From Enterovirga aerilata (GTDB lineage Bacteria; Pseudomonadota; Alphaproteobacteria; Rhizobiales; Beijerinckiaceae), in the NCBI RefSeq assembly GCF_013044135.1, contig NZ_JABEPP010000001.1, positions 682,001 to 746,000 on the forward strand: a stretch of 64,000 bases of DNA. The letters are read 5' to 3'. Made by a program: the position numbers and the translations under genes. Shown here one piece after another: positions 18,252 to 27,240 of this stretch. How positions within the stretch are numbered: position 1 is the first letter of the stretch; each line of letters begins with the position of its first letter. The notes beneath the pieces were generated by a model. That model made no database searches. It worked only from the letters and a program-made list of their open reading frames with translations, and had not been told where the DNA came from.

Positions 18252-18737
18252 TCATGACGGCTCCGACGCGAGTTGCGAGAGCGGCTCCCCGGCGAGCCGG
18301 TACCGCGTCCAGCCCGAAACGGGTTCCGCCCCGAGTGCGCGGTAGAAGCCGATCGACGGCTCGTTCCAGTCGAGCACCGACCATTCCAGGCGGCCCAGCT
18401 CCCCGTCGCGGCACCGCGCGGCAAGCCGCTCCAGCAGCGCCTTACCGAGGCCCTGGCCCCGATGGTCCGGCCGTACGAACAGGTCCTCCAGATAGATCCC
18501 GTGCCGTCCCTGGAAGGTGGAGAACGTGTAGTACCAGAGCGCGAACCCGGCCGGCTCGCCGGACCATTCGACGATGTCGCAGAAAATTCGCGGCTCGGGC
18601 CCGAACAGGGCGAGGTCCAGCACCGCGCCCGTTGCCTCGACGGCGTGCAGCAGCCTCTCGTACTCGGCCAGTTCGCGCACGAGCTGGAGCACGAGAGGCG
18701 CCTCGCCCGGCCGGGCGGGCCGGATGACGAGGCCCAC
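18252..18737 (-). CDS. GNAT acetyltransferase resembling spermidine/spermine or thialysine N-acetyltransferases
   Basis: A 161-residue acetyl-CoA-dependent N-acetyltransferase. The acetyl-CoA loop is VRPDHRGQGLGKALLERL, preceded by IYLEDLFV and followed by VLDWNEPSIGFYRALGAEP; the LEDLFV and WNEPSI.FY forms are those of the eukaryotic-like SSAT group. The start is a GTG at 18737, five bases after the thyA stop, so it is probably co-transcribed with thyA. In many relatives thyA and folA are adjacent; here this gene and the AT-rich folA lie between thyA and hflK. The substrate (a polyamine, thialysine or other amine) is not certain. Confidence 0.85.
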   Translation of the reverse strand: MGLVIRPARPGEAPLVLQLVRELAEYERLLHAVEATGAVLDLALFGPEPRIFCDIVEWSGEPAGFALWYYTFSTFQGRHGIYLEDLFVRPDHRGQGLGKALLERLAARCRDGELGRLEWSVLDWNEPSIGFYRALGAEPVSGWTRYRLAGEPLSQLASEPS

Positions 18738-18742
18738 CCCGT

Positions 18743-19537
18743 CTAGACCGCGATCGGCGCCCGGATCGCGGGCGCGGGGTCGTAGCCCTCCACGGCGACG
18801 TCCGCATAGGTGAAGTCGAAGATCGAGCGGATGGCCGGGTTGAGCTTCAGGCGGGGCAGGGGCCGCGGCTCGCGCTCGAGCTGCAGCCGCGCCTGGTCGA
18901 GGTGGTTCAGGTAGAGATGGGCGTCGCCGAAGCTGTGGACGAAGTCGCCGACCCCGAGCCCCGTCGCCTGCGCCATCATGTGCGTCAGGAGCGCGTAGGA
19001 GGCGATGTTGAACGGCACGCCGAGGAACACGTCGGCCGAGCGCTGGTAGAGCTGGCAGGAGAGCCGACCCTCGGCCACGTAGAACTGGAACAGGCAGTGG
19101 CAGGGCGCGAGCGCCATCCGGTCGAGATCGGCCGGGTTCCAGGCCGAGACGACGAGGCGGCGCGAATCCGGGTTGCGGCGGATCTCGCTCTCCACCCAGG
19201 CGATCTGGTCCACCGTGCCGCCGTCCGGCTTCTCCCAGGAGCGCCACTGCTTGCCGTAGACGGGGCCGAGATCGCCTCGCTCGTCGGCCCATTCGTCCCA
19301 GATCGTCACGCCGTTGTCCTGCAGGTAGCCGACATTGGTGTCGCCCTGCAGGAACCAGATCAGCTCGTGGACGATGGATTTCAGGTGCAGCTTCTTGGTC
19401 GTGACGAGCGGGAAGCCCTGCGACAGGTCGAACCGCATCTGGTGGCCGAAGACGGAGAGCGTGCCCGTCCCGGTGCGGTCGGTCTTGCGCACGCCCTCGG
19501 CGAGGATGCGGCGCAGGAGGTCGTGATAGGCCTGCAT
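18743..19537 (-). CDS. thyA: Thymidylate synthase
   Basis: A 264-residue enzyme converting dUMP and methylene-tetrahydrofolate to dTMP and dihydrofolate. The nucleophile Cys146 is in [12 protein letters not shown], folate and dUMP contacts are in [52 protein letters not shown] and HLYLNHLDQ. Length is standard. Its product dihydrofolate is the substrate of the DHFR encoded two genes downstream, so the thyA-folA pairing is functional as well as positional. Confidence 0.97.
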   Translation of the reverse strand: MQAYHDLLRRILAEGVRKTDRTGTGTLSVFGHQMRFDLSQGFPLVTTKKLHLKSIVHELIWFLQGDTNVGYLQDNGVTIWDEWADERGDLGPVYGKQWRSWEKPDGGTVDQIAWVESEIRRNPDSRRLVVSAWNPADLDRMALAPCHCLFQFYVAEGRLSCQLYQRSADVFLGVPFNIASYALLTHMMAQATGLGVGDFVHSFGDAHLYLNHLDQARLQLEREPRPLPRLKLNPAIRSIFDFTYADVAVEGYDPAPAIRAPIAV

Positions 19538-19782
19538 GTCGGAAGAAGTCCTCGGGCCCGACTTATCCGGGCCCTGCAGGCCGGCCGCAACCCGGAGCCC
19601 TCGCGGCGGCGGAGCTATCCCCCGATTCCGCGTCCCGCGGCGCCGCGCCGCAGGCGCGCCCGGGGCGTTGCCGCAATGCGGCATTCGCGGCCACTGTGCC
19701 GTCCTGCCACTTGACGGGCCTCCCGCCCGCCGGGCAACTCATGACGATCCCTGGCGGCTGGGGACAAGGTTCAGGACGCTCG

Positions 19783-20361
19783 ATGTCGACGGATCTCATC
19801 CGGTACGACCTTCTCGTGCAGGAGGCGCTCAAGGGGGTCGTGCGGCGCGTCCTGGCGGATGCGGCGCGGGACGGCCTGCCGGGCGAGCATCATTTCTACG
19901 TGTCGTTCCGTACCGACCATGCCGGGGTGCGGCTCTCGCAGCGGCTGCGGGACAAGTACCCGCAGGACATGACGATCGTCCTCCAGCACCAGTTCGAGGC
20001 GCTCACGGTCAACGACCAGGCCTTCGAGGTCGGGCTGTCCTTCTCGGGCGTTCCCGAACGGCTGCGCGTGCCCTTCGACGCGCTCACCGGCTTCTTCGAC
20101 CCCTCCGTCCAGTTCGGCCTCAAGTTCGAGACGAGCGATCCGGTCGAGGAGGCAGACGAGGCGGAGCCGGAAGGCCCGGCCGCCCAGCCCATCCCGCTCG
20201 CGCCGCCGAAGCCGAAGGGCAAGGGCACAGGGCCGAAGCTCGCCGCGCGCAAGACCGAATCGGCCGAGCGCGAGAAGCCGGCCAAGAAGGAGCCGGCGCC
20301 GGAGAGCGGCGGCGGCTCGGCCGAGGTCGTGAGCCTCGATTCGTTCCGCAAGAAGAGCTGA
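19783..20361 (+). CDS. sspB: SspB family ClpXP adaptor (alphaproteobacterial type)
   Basis: A 192-residue adaptor that delivers ssrA-tagged substrates to ClpXP. The conserved SspB core is residues 1-125 (LIRYDLLVQEALKGVVRRVL, HHFYVSFRTDHAGVRLSQRL, QDMTIVLQHQFEALTVNDQAFEVGLSF). A long charged linker rich in Lys, Pro and Glu follows, and a C-terminal tail EVVSLDSFRKKS that likely forms the ClpX-docking module. The ATG at 19783 begins MSTDLIRYD, with CAGGA upstream. It sits between thyA and fumC as in other Rhizobiales. Confidence 0.9.
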   Translation: MSTDLIRYDLLVQEALKGVVRRVLADAARDGLPGEHHFYVSFRTDHAGVRLSQRLRDKYPQDMTIVLQHQFEALTVNDQAFEVGLSFSGVPERLRVPFDALTGFFDPSVQFGLKFETSDPVEEADEAEPEGPAAQPIPLAPPKPKGKGTGPKLAARKTESAEREKPAKKEPAPESGGGSAEVVSLDSFRKKS

Positions 20362-20364
20362 CGG

Positions 20365-21792
20365 TCAGGCGTTCCGCCGGCCGATCCGCATCGGCAAGCC
20401 GCCGCCCGGCCGCAGCGTGACCCGCTGCACCGGCATGACCCGGTGGCCTTCCACCAGGGCGAAGCGGAGCTCCCGGACGAAGCGCGCGAGCACGATGACG
20501 GCCTCCTGTAGCGAGAAGGACGCCCCGATGCAGACGCGCGGCCCCGCCCCGAAGGGCAGGTAGGCGTAGCGGTCGATCGTCTCGCGCCGTCCCGGCATGA
20601 AGCGGTCGGGATCGAAATCGTCCGGCGCCTCCCACAGGGTGCGGTGCCGGTGCAGCACGTAGGGCGCGATCATGACGAGCGACCCGGCCGGGATTCGCAT
20701 CCCGCCGAGCCGATCCTCGCCGATCGCGGCGCGGCTCATGAAGGGGACGGGCGGATAGAGCCGCATCGCCTCGTCCACGACGGCGCGCGTGAAGGCGAGC
20801 CGGTCGAGGGAAGGCGGGGCGTCCGGCCCGTCCGCGAAGGCGGTCTCGACCTCCCGCTCCACCCGGGCGCGCACCTCCGGTGCCCCGGATAGGAGAAAGA
20901 GCGACCAGGAGAGCGCGTTCGCGGTCGTCTCGTGGCCCGCCCCGATGAAGGTGACGATGTTCGCCCGGACCTCCAGGTCGGTCAGGCCCTGCCCGGTCTC
21001 CGGGTCGGTCGCCTTCAGGAGCAGCGTCAGCAGGTCCTCCGGAGCCGCCCTGCCCGAGGCCAGAAGACGCCTGCGCGCCTCGATCAGCTCGGTCACGATC
21101 TCGTCGAAGAAGCGCAGGGCTGGCCGCGCGCGGATGCGGCCGATCCGGGGCAGCCAGTCCGGCAGGCCGAACACGTCCAGCGGGTCGACGGGGCCGATCG
21201 CGTCGAAATAGCGGGTGATGGCGCGCCCGAGCGCATCGGGATCGCGCGCGAGCCCGTGCGTGAAGATGGTCCGCTCCAGCACGTCGAGCGTGACCCGCGT
21301 CATCTCCACGGCCACGTCCACGGTCCGACCGTCGCCGCGGCGGAGCAGGCGCCGGACGAGCCGCCGGGCGGCCTCGTCCATGGCGGGCGCGAAGCCCGCG
21401 ACGTGGCGCGGCGCGAAGAGCGGCGCGAGGGCGCGCCTCTGCGCCCGCCATTCCTCGCCCTCCGCGGTCAGGAGACCGTTGGCGAGGCCCGGCGCCAGCA
21501 CGCGCCGCTGCAGGTCGTCCTTGCGGTAGTTCCTGGCATTGTCGACGAGGACGTGCCGGATCGCGGCCGGATCGCTCAGCACCGTGATGCGGCCGAGCAC
21601 GCCCTGGGCGGCGAGAATCGGCTTCTCGAAATGCTCCTCCGTCCAGCTCTCCAGCGGGTTTTCGCGCGCGGCCCGGAAGAACGTGAAGAGGTCCGGCGGG
21701 CGGCGCAGGGGACGCGGCGCGGGCGGCCGGAAGAGCCGCGTTCCGGAATGGATTGCGTCCGGGCGCGCCGTGGAGGAAGAAGCGGCCGTCAT
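20365..21792 (-). CDS. Cytochrome P450
   Basis: A 475-residue haem monooxygenase. Family marks are the I-helix oxygen-activation motif AGHETT (285-290), the K-helix ExxR (Glu341-Arg344, EAMR), and the haem loop FGAGPRVCIG with the thiolate ligand Cys421. No membrane anchor is obvious, so it is probably soluble. Sequence style resembles the CYP4/CYP102-like and fatty-acid or terpene hydroxylase groups rather than a biosynthetic cluster P450. It is inserted between sspB (three bases from its stop) and fumC (divergent, 40 bases). No ferredoxin or reductase gene is adjacent, so it must use a partner encoded elsewhere. Confidence 0.92.
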   Translation of the reverse strand: MTAASSSTARPDAIHSGTRLFRPPAPRPLRRPPDLFTFFRAARENPLESWTEEHFEKPILAAQGVLGRITVLSDPAAIRHVLVDNARNYRKDDLQRRVLAPGLANGLLTAEGEEWRAQRRALAPLFAPRHVAGFAPAMDEAARRLVRRLLRRGDGRTVDVAVEMTRVTLDVLERTIFTHGLARDPDALGRAITRYFDAIGPVDPLDVFGLPDWLPRIGRIRARPALRFFDEIVTELIEARRRLLASGRAAPEDLLTLLLKATDPETGQGLTDLEVRANIVTFIGAGHETTANALSWSLFLLSGAPEVRARVEREVETAFADGPDAPPSLDRLAFTRAVVDEAMRLYPPVPFMSRAAIGEDRLGGMRIPAGSLVMIAPYVLHRHRTLWEAPDDFDPDRFMPGRRETIDRYAYLPFGAGPRVCIGASFSLQEAVIVLARFVRELRFALVEGHRVMPVQRVTLRPGGGLPMRIGRRNA

Positions 21793-21832
21793 CCGCCAAA
21801 GTTAGTCCGAAGCCCGGCGATCAGAAGAGGCC

Positions 21833-23236
21833 ATGATGTCACCTGCAGGAGAGACGCGCACCGAGTCCGACACGTTCGGGCCCATCGAGGTGCCGGCCCA
21901 TCGCTACTGGGGCGCGCAGACGCAGCGCTCGATCCAGAACTTCAGGATCGGCGGCGAGCGCATGCCGATCCCTCTCGTGCGCGCGCTCGGGCTCGTGAAA
22001 CAGGCCGCCGCGCTCGTGAACAAGGACCTGGGTGAGCTCGATCCCAAGATCGCCGACGCCATCGCGGCGGCTGCCGCCGACGTGGTCGCCGGCAAGCACG
22101 ACGACGAGTTCCCCCTCGTCGTCTGGCAGACCGGCTCCGGCACGCAGTCCAACATGAACGCCAACGAGGTGATCGCGGCCATCGCCAACGAGGCGCTCGG
22201 CGGCAAGCGCGGCGGCAAGTCCCCCGTCCACCCGAACGACCACGTCAATCGCGGCCAGTCCTCGAACGATTCCTTCCCGACCGCGATGCATATCGCGGCC
22301 GCCCGGGAGATCCACGAGCGGCTTCTGCCGGCGCTCCGCCACCTCCACAAGGCGCTGGACGACAAGGCGAAGGAATTCGCCGACATCATCAAGATCGGCC
22401 GCACCCACACGCAGGATGCCACGCCCGTCACGCTCGGCCAGGAATTCTCGGGCTACGCCGCGCAGGTGGCGCTCGGCATCGCCCGGATCGAGGCGACGCT
22501 GCCCGGCCTCTATGCGCTCGCGCAGGGCGGCACGGCCGTCGGCACGGGGCTGAACGCGCACCCGAAATTCGCCGAGGCCTTCGCGGCCAAGGTCGCCGAG
22601 CTCACGGGCCTCCCCTTCGTGACGGCGCCGAACAAGTTCGAGGCGCTCGCCTCCAACGACGCGCTCGTCTTCACGCAGGGCGCCTTCACGGCGCTGGCGG
22701 CCGGCCTGTTCAAGATCGCCAACGACATCCGCTTCCTCGGCTCGGGCCCGCGCTCGGGGCTCGGCGAGCTGAGCCTGCCGGAGAACGAGCCCGGCTCTTC
22801 GATCATGCCGGGCAAGGTGAACCCGACCCAGGCGGAGGCGCTGACCATGGTCTGCTGCCAGGTCGTCGGCAACAACGCGACCGTCGCGATGGCCGGCAGC
22901 CAGGGCCATTTCGAGCTGAACGTGTTCAAGCCGGTCATCATCAACGCCGTGCTGCAATCCTCCCGCCTGCTCGGCGACGCGGCGATCAGCTTCGCCGACA
23001 ATTGCGTCGTCGGGATCAAGGCGAACCGCGAGCGGATCGCGGAGCTGATGAGCCGCTCGCTGATGCTGGTCACGGCGCTCGCGCCCTCCATCGGCTACGA
23101 CAACGCCGCCAAGATCGCGAAGACCGCCCACAAGAACGGGACGACGCTGAAGGAGGAGGCCATCAATCTCGGCCTCGTCACGGCGGAGGAGTTCGACCGG
23201 GTGGTCCGGCCGGAGGACATGCTCGCCCCGCATTGA
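21833..23236 (+). CDS. fumC: Fumarate hydratase class II
   Basis: A 467-residue oxygen-stable fumarase of the TCA cycle, interconverting fumarate and malate. It shows WGAQTQRS near the N-terminus, [50 protein letters not shown] and the superfamily signature [13 protein letters not shown] near residue 320. Length equals that of the E. coli enzyme. The start is the ATG at 21833 or the adjacent one at 21836, with AGAAGAGG upstream. Confidence 0.97.
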   Translation: MMSPAGETRTESDTFGPIEVPAHRYWGAQTQRSIQNFRIGGERMPIPLVRALGLVKQAAALVNKDLGELDPKIADAIAAAAADVVAGKHDDEFPLVVWQTGSGTQSNMNANEVIAAIANEALGGKRGGKSPVHPNDHVNRGQSSNDSFPTAMHIAAAREIHERLLPALRHLHKALDDKAKEFADIIKIGRTHTQDATPVTLGQEFSGYAAQVALGIARIEATLPGLYALAQGGTAVGTGLNAHPKFAEAFAAKVAELTGLPFVTAPNKFEALASNDALVFTQGAFTALAAGLFKIANDIRFLGSGPRSGLGELSLPENEPGSSIMPGKVNPTQAEALTMVCCQVVGNNATVAMAGSQGHFELNVFKPVIINAVLQSSRLLGDAAISFADNCVVGIKANRERIAELMSRSLMLVTALAPSIGYDNAAKIAKTAHKNGTTLKEEAINLGLVTAEEFDRVVRPEDMLAPH

Positions 23237-23293
23237 GGGGGGCGCCTCTCCGCACTTTCCGCTCCCGGGACGGACGGCGCGTGCCCGCTCGTG

Positions 23294-23460
23294 CCCACCT
23301 CTCCCCTTGCGGGAGAGGTCGAGTCGACCGCGGCAGCGGGCGACCGGGTGAGGGGGTCGACCCCCAATCCGCCCTTCGCTGACGCGAAGGGCACCTTCTC
23401 CCGCAAGGGGGAGAAGGAAACGCTCACCTCCCGCTCATACCGGCGAAAGCCGGAATCCAG
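23294..23460. repeat. Mosaic intergenic repeat (RIME/REP-like palindromes)
   Basis: The space between fumC and the ABC-F gene is filled by palindromic modules. They include CCTCTCCC...GGGAGAGG (about 23298-23319), GCCCTTCGC-TGAC-GCGAAGGGC (23371-23392), CCTTCTCCC...GGGAGAAGG (23394-23417) and a CGGCGAAAGCCGG module (about 23440-23452). These resemble the dispersed intergenic mosaic elements of Rhizobiales. In RNA they would form strong hairpins and may also end both convergent transcripts. Confidence 0.75.
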
Positions 23461-23501
23461 CCAGCCCCGGCACCGGCCTGCGTGAGCGGAGGTGCAGCTC
23501 G

Positions 23502-25379
23502 CTACCCCACCCCCTCCAGCTCGCCCGAAAGCGCGAGCCATTCGTCCTCCGCCGCGGCGAGGGACTTGGCCGCCTCGGCCCGCATGCGGGCGAGCTCGTT
23601 GGCCTTCTTCTTGTCCGTCTCGTAGGCCGAGCCGTCGGCCAGCGCCTTGTCGACCTTGGCGATGACGCCGGAGAGCCGCTCGATGCGGGCCTCGAGCACC
23701 TCGAGCTGCTTCTTCTTCGGCTCGGCCGACTTGCGGCGCTCGGCCGCCTGGCGCCGGTCCTCGGCACGGGAGAGGGGCTCCTCCTCCGGCTCGGGGGCGG
23801 TCCTGGCCGGCTTCTTCTCGCCGCCGGAGAGGACGAAGCGGCGGTAATCGTCCATGTCGCCGTCGAAGGTCGAGACGGTGCCGTCGGCGACGAGCCAGAG
23901 CCGGTCGGCGCAGGCCTCGATCAGGAAGCGGTCGTGGCTGACGAGGATCACGGCGCCCTCGTAGTCGTTGATCGCCTCCATCAGGGCGGTGCGGCTGTCG
24001 ATGTCGAGATGGTTCGTCGGCTCGTCGAGGATGAGCAGATGCGGCTTGTTGAAGGCCGCAAGACCCATCATGAGCCGGGCCTTCTCGCCGCCCGAGATCT
24101 GCGAGACGGGCGTGTCCGCCTTCGGCCCCTGGAAGCCGAGCCGGGCGCAGCGGGCGCGGATCTTCGATTCCGGCTGGCCCGGCATGCGGGCGGCGACATG
24201 GGCGTATGGGGTCGGCGCGCCTGACAGCTCGTCGAGCTGGTGCTGGGCGAAATAGGCGACCTCGAGCTTGTTGGAGCGGGTCACCGTTCCCGAGAGCGGC
24301 TCGAGCTTGCCGGCGAGCACCTTGCAGAAGGTCGACTTGCCGTTGCCGTTCGAGCCGAGCAGCGCGATGCGGTCGTCCGGCAGGAGCGTGAGGTCGAGCC
24401 GCCTCAGGACCGTGCGGTCGCCATAGCCCGCCTCGACCCGGTCCATGGCGATGATCGGGGGCGAGAGCGGGCGCTCGGGCGAGGGGAGGTCGAAGGGCAG
24501 GACGTTGTCCTCCACGACCAGCGAGGCCGGTTCGAGCTTCGCCAGCCGCTTGATGCGCGACTGCGCCTGCCTGGCCTTCGAGGCCTTGGCGCGGAACCGG
24601 TCGACGAAGGCCTGGAGGTGCTTGCGCTCGGCCTCCTGCTTGGCTGCGAACTTGGCCTCCAGCCGCCGTTTCTCGGCGAGCTGGCGGGCGAAGGAGGAAT
24701 AGCCGCCGCGCCAGAGCGAGAGCTTGCCCCGGTCGAGATGGAGGATGTGGTCGACGCAGGTGTCGAGGAGCTCCCTGTCGTGGCTGATGACGAGCACCGT
24801 GTGCGGGTAGCGCGCCAGATAGTCGTAGAGCCAGAGCGTGCCTTCGAGGTCGAGATAGTTGGTCGGCTCGTCGAGGAGGAGCAGGTCGGGCTCGGTGAAG
24901 AGGACGGCCGCGAGCGCGACCCGCATGCGCCAGCCGCCCGAGAAGGCGGAACACGGACGCGCCTGCGCCGCCGCGTCGAAGCCGAGCCCGTGCAGGATGG
25001 CGGCTGCCCGGGCCGGCGCGGAATAGGCGTCGATGTCGACCAGCCGCGTCTCGATCTCGGCGCGGCGCATCCCATCGGCGTGCTCGGCCTCGGCGAGGAG
25101 CGCGGCGCGCTCCCTGTCGGCCGCGAGCACGACGTCGAGCAGCGTTTCCGGCCCGCCCGGCGCCTCCTGCGCCACCGCCCCGATGCGCACGCCGCGGGGC
25201 AGCGCGACCGCGCCGCCCTCGCTCGCGATCTCGCCGAGGATCAGCCGGAACAGGGTCGTCTTGCCCGCCCCGTTGCGGCCGACGAGCCCGACCCGCGCTC
25301 CCGCGGGCAGCGCAACGGTCGCGCGGTCGAGCAGCAGCCGCTCGCCGATGCGATAGCTCAGTTCGTTCAGGTGGAGCAT
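23502..25379 (-). CDS. ABC-F family ATPase (ribosome-associated type)
   Basis: A 625-residue soluble protein with two ABC domains and no membrane part. Domain 1 has Walker A GRNGAGKTTLF, signature FSGGWRMRVAL and DEPTNYLDLEGTLWL; domain 2 has GSNGNGKSTF, ISGGEKARLMM and DEPTNHLDIDSRTALM. Between them lies the charged P-site tRNA-interaction linker (LEAKFAAKQEAERKHLQAF). A C-terminal coiled-coil (residues about 550-620) completes the YheS/Uup-like layout. Such proteins act on stalled ribosomes; antibiotic protection is possible but not shown by sequence. Confidence 0.92.
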   Translation of the reverse strand: MLHLNELSYRIGERLLLDRATVALPAGARVGLVGRNGAGKTTLFRLILGEIASEGGAVALPRGVRIGAVAQEAPGGPETLLDVVLAADRERAALLAEAEHADGMRRAEIETRLVDIDAYSAPARAAAILHGLGFDAAAQARPCSAFSGGWRMRVALAAVLFTEPDLLLLDEPTNYLDLEGTLWLYDYLARYPHTVLVISHDRELLDTCVDHILHLDRGKLSLWRGGYSSFARQLAEKRRLEAKFAAKQEAERKHLQAFVDRFRAKASKARQAQSRIKRLAKLEPASLVVEDNVLPFDLPSPERPLSPPIIAMDRVEAGYGDRTVLRRLDLTLLPDDRIALLGSNGNGKSTFCKVLAGKLEPLSGTVTRSNKLEVAYFAQHQLDELSGAPTPYAHVAARMPGQPESKIRARCARLGFQGPKADTPVSQISGGEKARLMMGLAAFNKPHLLILDEPTNHLDIDSRTALMEAINDYEGAVILVSHDRFLIEACADRLWLVADGTVSTFDGDMDDYRRFVLSGGEKKPARTAPEPEEEPLSRAEDRRQAAERRKSAEPKKKQLEVLEARIERLSGVIAKVDKALADGSAYETDKKKANELARMRAEAAKSLAAAEDEWLALSGELEGVG

Positions 25380-25500
25380 GGGCCCGTCATGGCGTCTGGC
25401 CGTGTCCGGAGCAAGGCCGCATCCTCGCCTCGACCCCGGGGGCCCGTCGGGCTAGAAGCGCTCGCCCTCCGCCGAGAGGAGGCGTTACGGTTGGACGAGA

Positions 25501-26511
25501 TTGGGACAGTCGAGCGGGACGGCGCGGGTCGTCGTCGTCGGATGCGGCCGGTGGGGCCGCAACCACGTCAGGAACTATGCGGAGCTCGGAGCTCTCGCCG
25601 GGGTGGTGGACCGGCACCCGGAGCGGGCGGCGGCCATGGCCGAGGCGCACGGGGTGCCGGCCCTGTCCCTCGAGGACGCGATCGGCTCCTCGGACGTCTC
25701 GGGGATCGTGTTCGCGCTGCCCCCGTCCCAGAACCTGCCGCTCGGCCTCCGCGTGCTGGAGGCCGGCAAGCACCTGTTCGTCGAGAAGCCGCTCGCGCTC
25801 TCCGTCTCCGAGGGCGCGAGGCTCTGCGCGGCCGCGGAGGCAGGCCGCCGGGTGCTGATGGTCGGGCACATCCTCCGGTACCATCCGGCTTTCGCGGCCC
25901 TCCTCGGGCTGGTCCATGGAGGGCGGCTCGGGCGGGTGCGCTCGATCGTCTCCACCAGGCTCGACCTGGGCGCCATCCGCCGCGAGGAGGATGCGCTCTG
26001 GGCGCTCGCCCCGCACGACGTCTCCATGGTGCTGGCGCTGACCGGGGCCGAGCCGGACCGCGTGAGCGCGTTCGGCGGCTACCATACGCATTCCGACATA
26101 GCCGACACGGCCACGCTGGCCCTTCGCTTCCCGGGCGGCGCGGCCGCGGAGATACGCTCCTCCTGGCTCCATCCCTACAAGGAGCAGCGCCTCGTCGTGG
26201 TCGGGACGGAGGCCATGGCGGTCTTCGACGACCGCGAGCCTTGGCCCCGGAAGCTCGCGTTCCATCCATATCGGATCGTCGAGACCGGGGGCACCGCGCT
26301 GATCGAGCGCGGCGAGCCCGAGGCCGTTCCGGTCGAGGAGGGCGAGCCGCTCCGGCTTGAATGCCGGCAGTTTCTCCGGAGCATCGCCTCGGGCGAGCCC
26401 CCGCCCACGGATGGCCGGGAGGCGCTGCGCGTGCTCCGGGTGCTCGAGGCGGGCAGCGCGGCGTTGCTGTCCGGTTGCCAAGCAACATCGCCGCAACACT
26501 ATAAAGCTTGA
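25501..26511 (+). CDS. Gfo/Idh/MocA family oxidoreductase
   Basis: A 336-residue NAD(P)-dependent sugar or inositol dehydrogenase-like enzyme. The nucleotide fold begins VVVVGCGRWGRNHVRNY, and the family motif EKPLAL with the catalytic lysine is near residue 98. LAPHDVSMVLALTG contains the usual His-Asp pair. The start is a TTG at 25501; the good AGGAGG at 25477-25482 is better spaced for another frame, so the true start is uncertain. Resemblance to WlbA-like enzymes suggests a nucleotide-sugar substrate, but the neighbours give no help. Confidence 0.82.
   Translation: MGQSSGTARVVVVGCGRWGRNHVRNYAELGALAGVVDRHPERAAAMAEAHGVPALSLEDAIGSSDVSGIVFALPPSQNLPLGLRVLEAGKHLFVEKPLALSVSEGARLCAAAEAGRRVLMVGHILRYHPAFAALLGLVHGGRLGRVRSIVSTRLDLGAIRREEDALWALAPHDVSMVLALTGAEPDRVSAFGGYHTHSDIADTATLALRFPGGAAAEIRSSWLHPYKEQRLVVVGTEAMAVFDDREPWPRKLAFHPYRIVETGGTALIERGEPEAVPVEEGEPLRLECRQFLRSIASGEPPPTDGREALRVLRVLEAGSAALLSGCQATSPQHYKA
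26474..26504 (+). promoter_or_regulatory. Candidate promoter with palindrome for the Crp/Fnr gene
   Basis: TTGCCA (26475-26480), 18 bases, then CTATAA (26499-26504) fit a sigma-70 promoter. The perfect inverted repeat GTTGC-CAA-GCAAC (26474-26486) covers the -35 box and could be an autoregulatory operator. The site lies inside the 3' end of the upstream oxidoreductase gene, about 50 bases before the Crp/Fnr ATG. Confidence 0.45.
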
Positions 26512-26554
26512 CTCCCGCGGGCGATCCGGCAGCGATGCCGCCCGGGGGAACTAC

Positions 26555-27238
26555 ATGAACCGTCTGGCCGGCATTCCGCTGTTCAAGGACGCGGAGATCG
26601 ATCTCTCTCGCTTCGAGACGCGCGTACGCTGGCGGAACTTCCTGCCGGGCGAAATCCTGGTCGATTTCGACGATCCCTCGCGGGACGTCTTCTTTCTCAA
26701 CTCCGGCGACGTTCGCGTCCTCATCCGGACGCGCTCCGGCAAGGAGGTCATCCTCGGCGAGATGAAGCCCGGCGCGCTCTTCGGCGAGCTCGCGGCGCTG
26801 GACGGGGTGAAGCGCTCGGCCAACGTCACCGCGCTCACCCGGGGCGAGGTCTGCGTGATGTCCGCCCCGGTCTTCCAGGAGATCGTGTTCGGCGCCCCGA
26901 CCGTCGCGGGCCGGGTCTTCCGCCTGCTGACGAGCCGGGTGCGCGAGCTCGACGCCCGTCTCATGGAGCAGACGGTGCTCGATCTGCGCCACCGGCTCTA
27001 TTCGGAACTGCTGCGCCTCTCCGTGCCGCGGCAGGGAAGCGAGACGGAGCGGGTGGTGACGCCTCCGCCCTTCCACCACGTGCTGGCGGCGCGGATCGGC
27101 TGCCGTCGCGAGCAGGTCACGCGGGAATTCACCGCCATGGACCAGGAGGGCCTGATCGAGCGCAAGCGCGGCGCCCTCGTCCTGAAGCGGCCCGACATCC
27201 TGCACGCCCGCGTCCAGGCGGCGCTCCGGGAGGAATAG
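26555..27238 (+). CDS. Crp/Fnr family transcriptional regulator
   Basis: A 227-residue cyclic-nucleotide-type regulator. The N-terminal cNMP-binding fold has FLPGEILVDFDDPSRDVFFLNSG and GEMKPGALFGELAALDG (the phosphate-binding cassette region GELAALDGVKRSA). The C-terminal winged helix is around residues 150-220 (HHVLAARIGCRREQVTREFTAMDQEGLIERKRGAL). No cysteine cluster of the Fnr type is present. The ATG at 26555 is in GGGGGAACTACATG. It is placed between an oxidoreductase and the divergent TetR gene; targets are unknown, though the palindrome in its own promoter suggests autoregulation. Confidence 0.9.
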   Translation: MNRLAGIPLFKDAEIDLSRFETRVRWRNFLPGEILVDFDDPSRDVFFLNSGDVRVLIRTRSGKEVILGEMKPGALFGELAALDGVKRSANVTALTRGEVCVMSAPVFQEIVFGAPTVAGRVFRLLTSRVRELDARLMEQTVLDLRHRLYSELLRLSVPRQGSETERVVTPPPFHHVLAARIGCRREQVTREFTAMDQEGLIERKRGALVLKRPDILHARVQAALREE

Positions 27239-27240
27239 GC

